A stretch of 9,232 nucleotides of DNA. It comes from UBA8106 sp913052135 (lineage in GTDB: Bacteria; Acidobacteriota; Vicinamibacteria; Vicinamibacterales; UBA823). The DNA lies in the NCBI GenBank assembly GCA_913052135.1, contig CAJXDY010000068.1, forward strand, positions 1-9,232, in the 5' to 3' direction. Shown piece after piece: positions 7,375 through 9,232 of the stretch. Every line of letters begins with the position of its first letter. Position 1 is the stretch's first letter. Both the position numbers and the translations under genes were made by a program. The notes below the pieces were generated by a model. It had not been told where the DNA came from. It searched no databases and saw nothing but the letters and a program-made list of their open reading frames with translations.

Positions 7375-8852
7375 CTTCAGATACCCTTCATTCAAACCTC
7401 GCGCCAATTCAACGAGAGCGACTGTTTTTCGCCAGTTGCCTCGGCTTAATCGCGACGTCAATGTCGTTCGCTGTAATGGCCGACATTATGAATCCGCTCA
7501 AAGAGACATTCGTTCTGACGAACCTACAAGTCGGGTACATCAGTGGTGCTCAACTCTGGGGCTTTGCGATATCGATAGTGATATTCGGCCCGTTCGTTGA
7601 CATCGTTGGCATGCGACCCTTGCTTCGCCTGTCGCTCATCGCACACATTGTTGGTCCACTGCTCATGGTGTTTGCCACCGGTTTCTGGTCGTTACTGGGT
7701 GGTGCCCTGGTGATCAGCATTGCGAATGGCTTAATTGAAGCGACATGTAATCCTCTCATTACCACTCTCTACCCCGACCAGAAGACCAAGAAACTGAACC
7801 ACTTCCATGTTTGGTTTCCTGGCGGTATCGTGATCGGTGGCGTGCTAGGTTTCCTGTTCACGAAGTACGGTATTGGAACCTGGCACTGGAAGCTTGCCTT
7901 TGTCATGGTGCCCGCAATTGCCTATGGACTTTTGTTCACTGGCCAACGTTTTCCGCTGACCGAGCGTGTGCAGTCTGGTGTCTCGACCCGCGAAATGTTT
8001 AGGGCCACGTTAACGCGACCGCTATTCCTAGTACTTTTCTTCTGCATGATGCTCACCGCTTCGGTGGAACTCGGTCCAGGAAAGTGGACACCCGCGATCT
8101 TTGCCGCCGTGGGAATTCCTGGCATTCTTCTCCTCGCATGGATCAACGGCTTGATGGCCATCATGCGTCAATTTGCTGGTCCAGTCGTGCATCGTCTCTC
8201 CGCGACCGGCGTCCTAACGGTCTGCGCCGTGGTTTCCGGCGTAGGACTCTGGTGGCTGAGTTACGCCGAAACGATGGGAGTAGCCTTTGCAGCCGGAGCG
8301 GTGTTCGCCATTGGTACGTCGTATTTTTGGCCAACAATGTTAGGTGTCGCAGCTGAGAGAATCCCGAAAGGAGGCGCGCTGGCCCTCGCTCTGCTTGGCG
8401 GTATTGGAGCGTTAACGGCAGGGGCTATCACTACGCCGATCATGGGACGGATTGCTGACGATTTCGGGCACGAAAGACTGGACCCCGTCGAAACCAAGCA
8501 ATTACTAATCGAAGCAGTCGAAATATTGCCAGATTTGGCAGCCCAGGCAGAAAGAGAAGCTGGCGCTGAAATACAGGCCGCCGCCGAAGAAGCGCAGGGT
8601 GTCCTGACTGCAGCCTCGGTCGCTGGAGGACAGTTACCGCCGGTCACCACTGCTACAGCTCTTCGGAGCGTAGCAAGATTCGATAGTAATGCTGATTTCA
8701 CGAGCCGTGCCTCAGCACTGCTCGCCCCTGCGGACAATCACGGAGGTCGAATCTCGTTCCGCTATGTCTCTTCCCTGTGTATTCTGCTCACAATTATTTT
8801 TGGAATTTTGTACATGCGGGACCGAAAGCGTGGCACTTCCCGTACCGAATAA
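7371..8852 (+). CDS. MFS transporter, FucP-like sugar permease
   Basis: This encodes 493 residues with about 12 hydrophobic helices, so it is an inner-membrane major facilitator. The first helix is at about 19-39. The loop between helices 2 and 3 carries GPFVDIVGMRPLLRLS (73-88), a version of MFS motif A. NGLIEATCNPLITTLYPDQK (119-138) followed by LNHFHVWFPGG (142-152) resembles the region in the L-fucose permease (FucP) subfamily where helices 4 and 5 meet. VELGPGKWTP (232-241) is at helix 7. An unusual feature is a hydrophilic stretch of about 100 residues (361-460), Ala/Glu-rich at 380-412, between the last two helices; the final helix is about 463-481. FucP-like carriers usually import sugars with protons. 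The start overlaps the upstream isomerase stop (ATGA at 7371-7374), forming a two-gene operon. The substrate is unknown; a sugar or sugar acid fits the neighbours. Confidence 0.87.
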   Translation: MTSDTLHSNLAPIQRERLFFASCLGLIATSMSFAVMADIMNPLKETFVLTNLQVGYISGAQLWGFAISIVIFGPFVDIVGMRPLLRLSLIAHIVGPLLMVFATGFWSLLGGALVISIANGLIEATCNPLITTLYPDQKTKKLNHFHVWFPGGIVIGGVLGFLFTKYGIGTWHWKLAFVMVPAIAYGLLFTGQRFPLTERVQSGVSTREMFRATLTRPLFLVLFFCMMLTASVELGPGKWTPAIFAAVGIPGILLLAWINGLMAIMRQFAGPVVHRLSATGVLTVCAVVSGVGLWWLSYAETMGVAFAAGAVFAIGTSYFWPTMLGVAAERIPKGGALALALLGGIGALTAGAITTPIMGRIADDFGHERLDPVETKQLLIEAVEILPDLAAQAEREAGAEIQAAAEEAQGVLTAASVAGGQLPPVTTATALRSVARFDSNADFTSRASALLAPADNHGGRISFRYVSSLCILLTIIFGILYMRDRKRGTSRTE

Positions 8853-8887
8853 ATTGCTAGTCTAACTGCCGAACCTTGATACTCTCG

Positions 8888-9169
8888 TTACGAATCTCCC
8901 GGTACTCCATACCGAGGAGCTTCCTTCGGATTTAGTGCTCGTGCAATGTAGGCATCCCTTTGTGGTTCGTACCGTTTCCAGAGGCGTCGCAGTTCGGCAA
9001 TGGGATCGTCATCTGTCCAGTCAACTCTAAGATCGACCAAAGGCCACAGTTCGTTGGCCACAATGACCAGCGAGGACGAATGCAGAGGCCCCGCCTCCCC
9101 ACCGGCATCATTACCCGCCTCTAGCGCCTGCAGTAGGCGATTCGCAAGATCAAGATGAGGCATTGACAA
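8888..9169 (-). pseudogene. Truncated DUF1028 protein (C-terminal part only)
   Basis: The frame encodes at most 93 residues from a TTG at 9169, or 91 from the ATG at 9163. It matches, from memory of the family, the C-terminal third of DUF1028 proteins (Ntn-hydrolase-like fold, function unknown). The cues are RLLQALEAG...AGGEAGPLHSSSL, then WPLVDLRVDWTDDDPIAELR, and the terminal segment ARALNPKEAPRYGVPGD. Whole family members are over 200 residues and begin with a catalytic-domain motif like SIVARD, which is absent here. Only 14 nt separate the ATG from the CCA end of the tRNA-Cys gene, with no room for a normal promoter and no Shine-Dalgarno. The frame stays open backwards through the tRNA to the window edge, so no stop marks its true beginning. 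I read it as a remnant cut at the tRNA; a short expressed protein is less likely but possible. Confidence 0.7.
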
Positions 9170-9177
9170 GTACTTTG

Positions 9178-9232
9178 TGGAGGCGCCGCCCGGATTTGAA
9201 CCGGGGATGGAGGTTTTGCAGACCTCTGCCTT
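9178..9232 (-). tRNA. tRNA-Cys (GCA), 5' part outside the window
   Basis: The 3' portion of a tRNA is visible on the minus strand. The anticodon stem is GAGGT (9226-9222) pairing with ACCTC (9214-9210), and the loop CTGCAAA has anticodon GCA at 9219-9217. The variable loop is CATC. The T arm is CCCGG-TTCAAAT-CCGGG (9205-9189). The 3' acceptor strand is CGGCGCC (9188-9182), followed by discriminator T at 9181 and an encoded CCA at 9180-9178. The U73 discriminator and GCA anticodon are the known identity elements of tRNA-Cys. The D arm is only partly present, and the 5' acceptor strand lies beyond the window. Confidence 0.95.

Noticed and set aside
8261..8737. 158-codon minus-strand open frame
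   Set aside because: It is antisense to the MFS gene, and its Ala/Ser/Pro-rich product follows from the Ala/Gly-rich sense strand.
8853..8887. Possible terminator after the MFS gene
   Set aside because: No stable hairpin or T run is visible in this short convergent gap.
9168..9175. AAGTACTT palindrome as an att core
   Set aside because: It is short and no second copy or integrase is present, so it is mentioned only as context for the tRNA junction.
1..9232. Defence island, CRISPR array, transposon or prophage
   Set aside because: No repeat-spacer pattern, transposase, integrase, phage structural gene or known defence domain was found on either strand.

Overview
The window appears to come from a diderm (Gram-negative type) heterotrophic bacterium with roughly balanced GC content. 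The signs are membrane-anchored TPR proteins, an extracytoplasmic c-type heme protein, a YbdG-like mechanosensitive channel, an FG-GAP/VCBS repeat protein and a small sugar-acid catabolic cluster. This mix is common in Acidobacteriota, Planctomycetota and related environmental lineages, but nothing here fixes the phylum, so taxonomy is inference. Most starts lack a recognisable Shine-Dalgarno sequence.

Layout. (1) Bases 1-2088, plus strand: the 3' part of an FG-GAP/VCBS repeat protein, then, 18 nt later, a membrane-anchored TPR protein; these look co-transcribed. (2) Bases 2105-4414, minus strand: a YbdG-type MscS channel followed by a membrane-anchored TPR protein that ends in a C-terminal c-heme domain. 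This TPR gene is convergent with the TPR gene on the plus strand (16 nt apart), and the two proteins resemble each other in their N-terminal halves. (3) Bases 4415-4676: a 262-nt non-coding gap holding at best a weak promoter. (4) Bases 4677-8852: a catabolic module. A divergent uronate-isomerase-like amidohydrolase (minus) faces away from a two-gene plus-strand operon made of a TIM-barrel sugar isomerase/epimerase and a FucP-like MFS permease. The operon genes overlap by ATGA. The 82-nt divergent promoter region carries a perfect 8-bp palindrome with a central CG, as expected for a LacI-type operator. (5) Bases 8888-9232, minus strand: the 3' part of a tRNA-Cys cut by the window edge, with only 14 nt between it and the first ATG of a reading frame encoding just the C-terminal ~90 residues of a DUF1028 protein, most likely a gene remnant at a tRNA-associated recombination junction.

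How the genes may work together: the permease would import a sugar or sugar acid, and the two TIM-barrel enzymes would isomerise it or its products. The TPR, VCBS and heme proteins are probably extracytoplasmic scaffolds or electron-transfer components of unknown role. I see no CRISPR array, transposase, phage gene, toxin-antitoxin pair or recognisable defence system. The most noteworthy items are the tRNA/DUF1028 junction, the paired TPR and TPR-heme proteins, and the departures of the uronate-isomerase-like enzyme from the classical active-site signatures.
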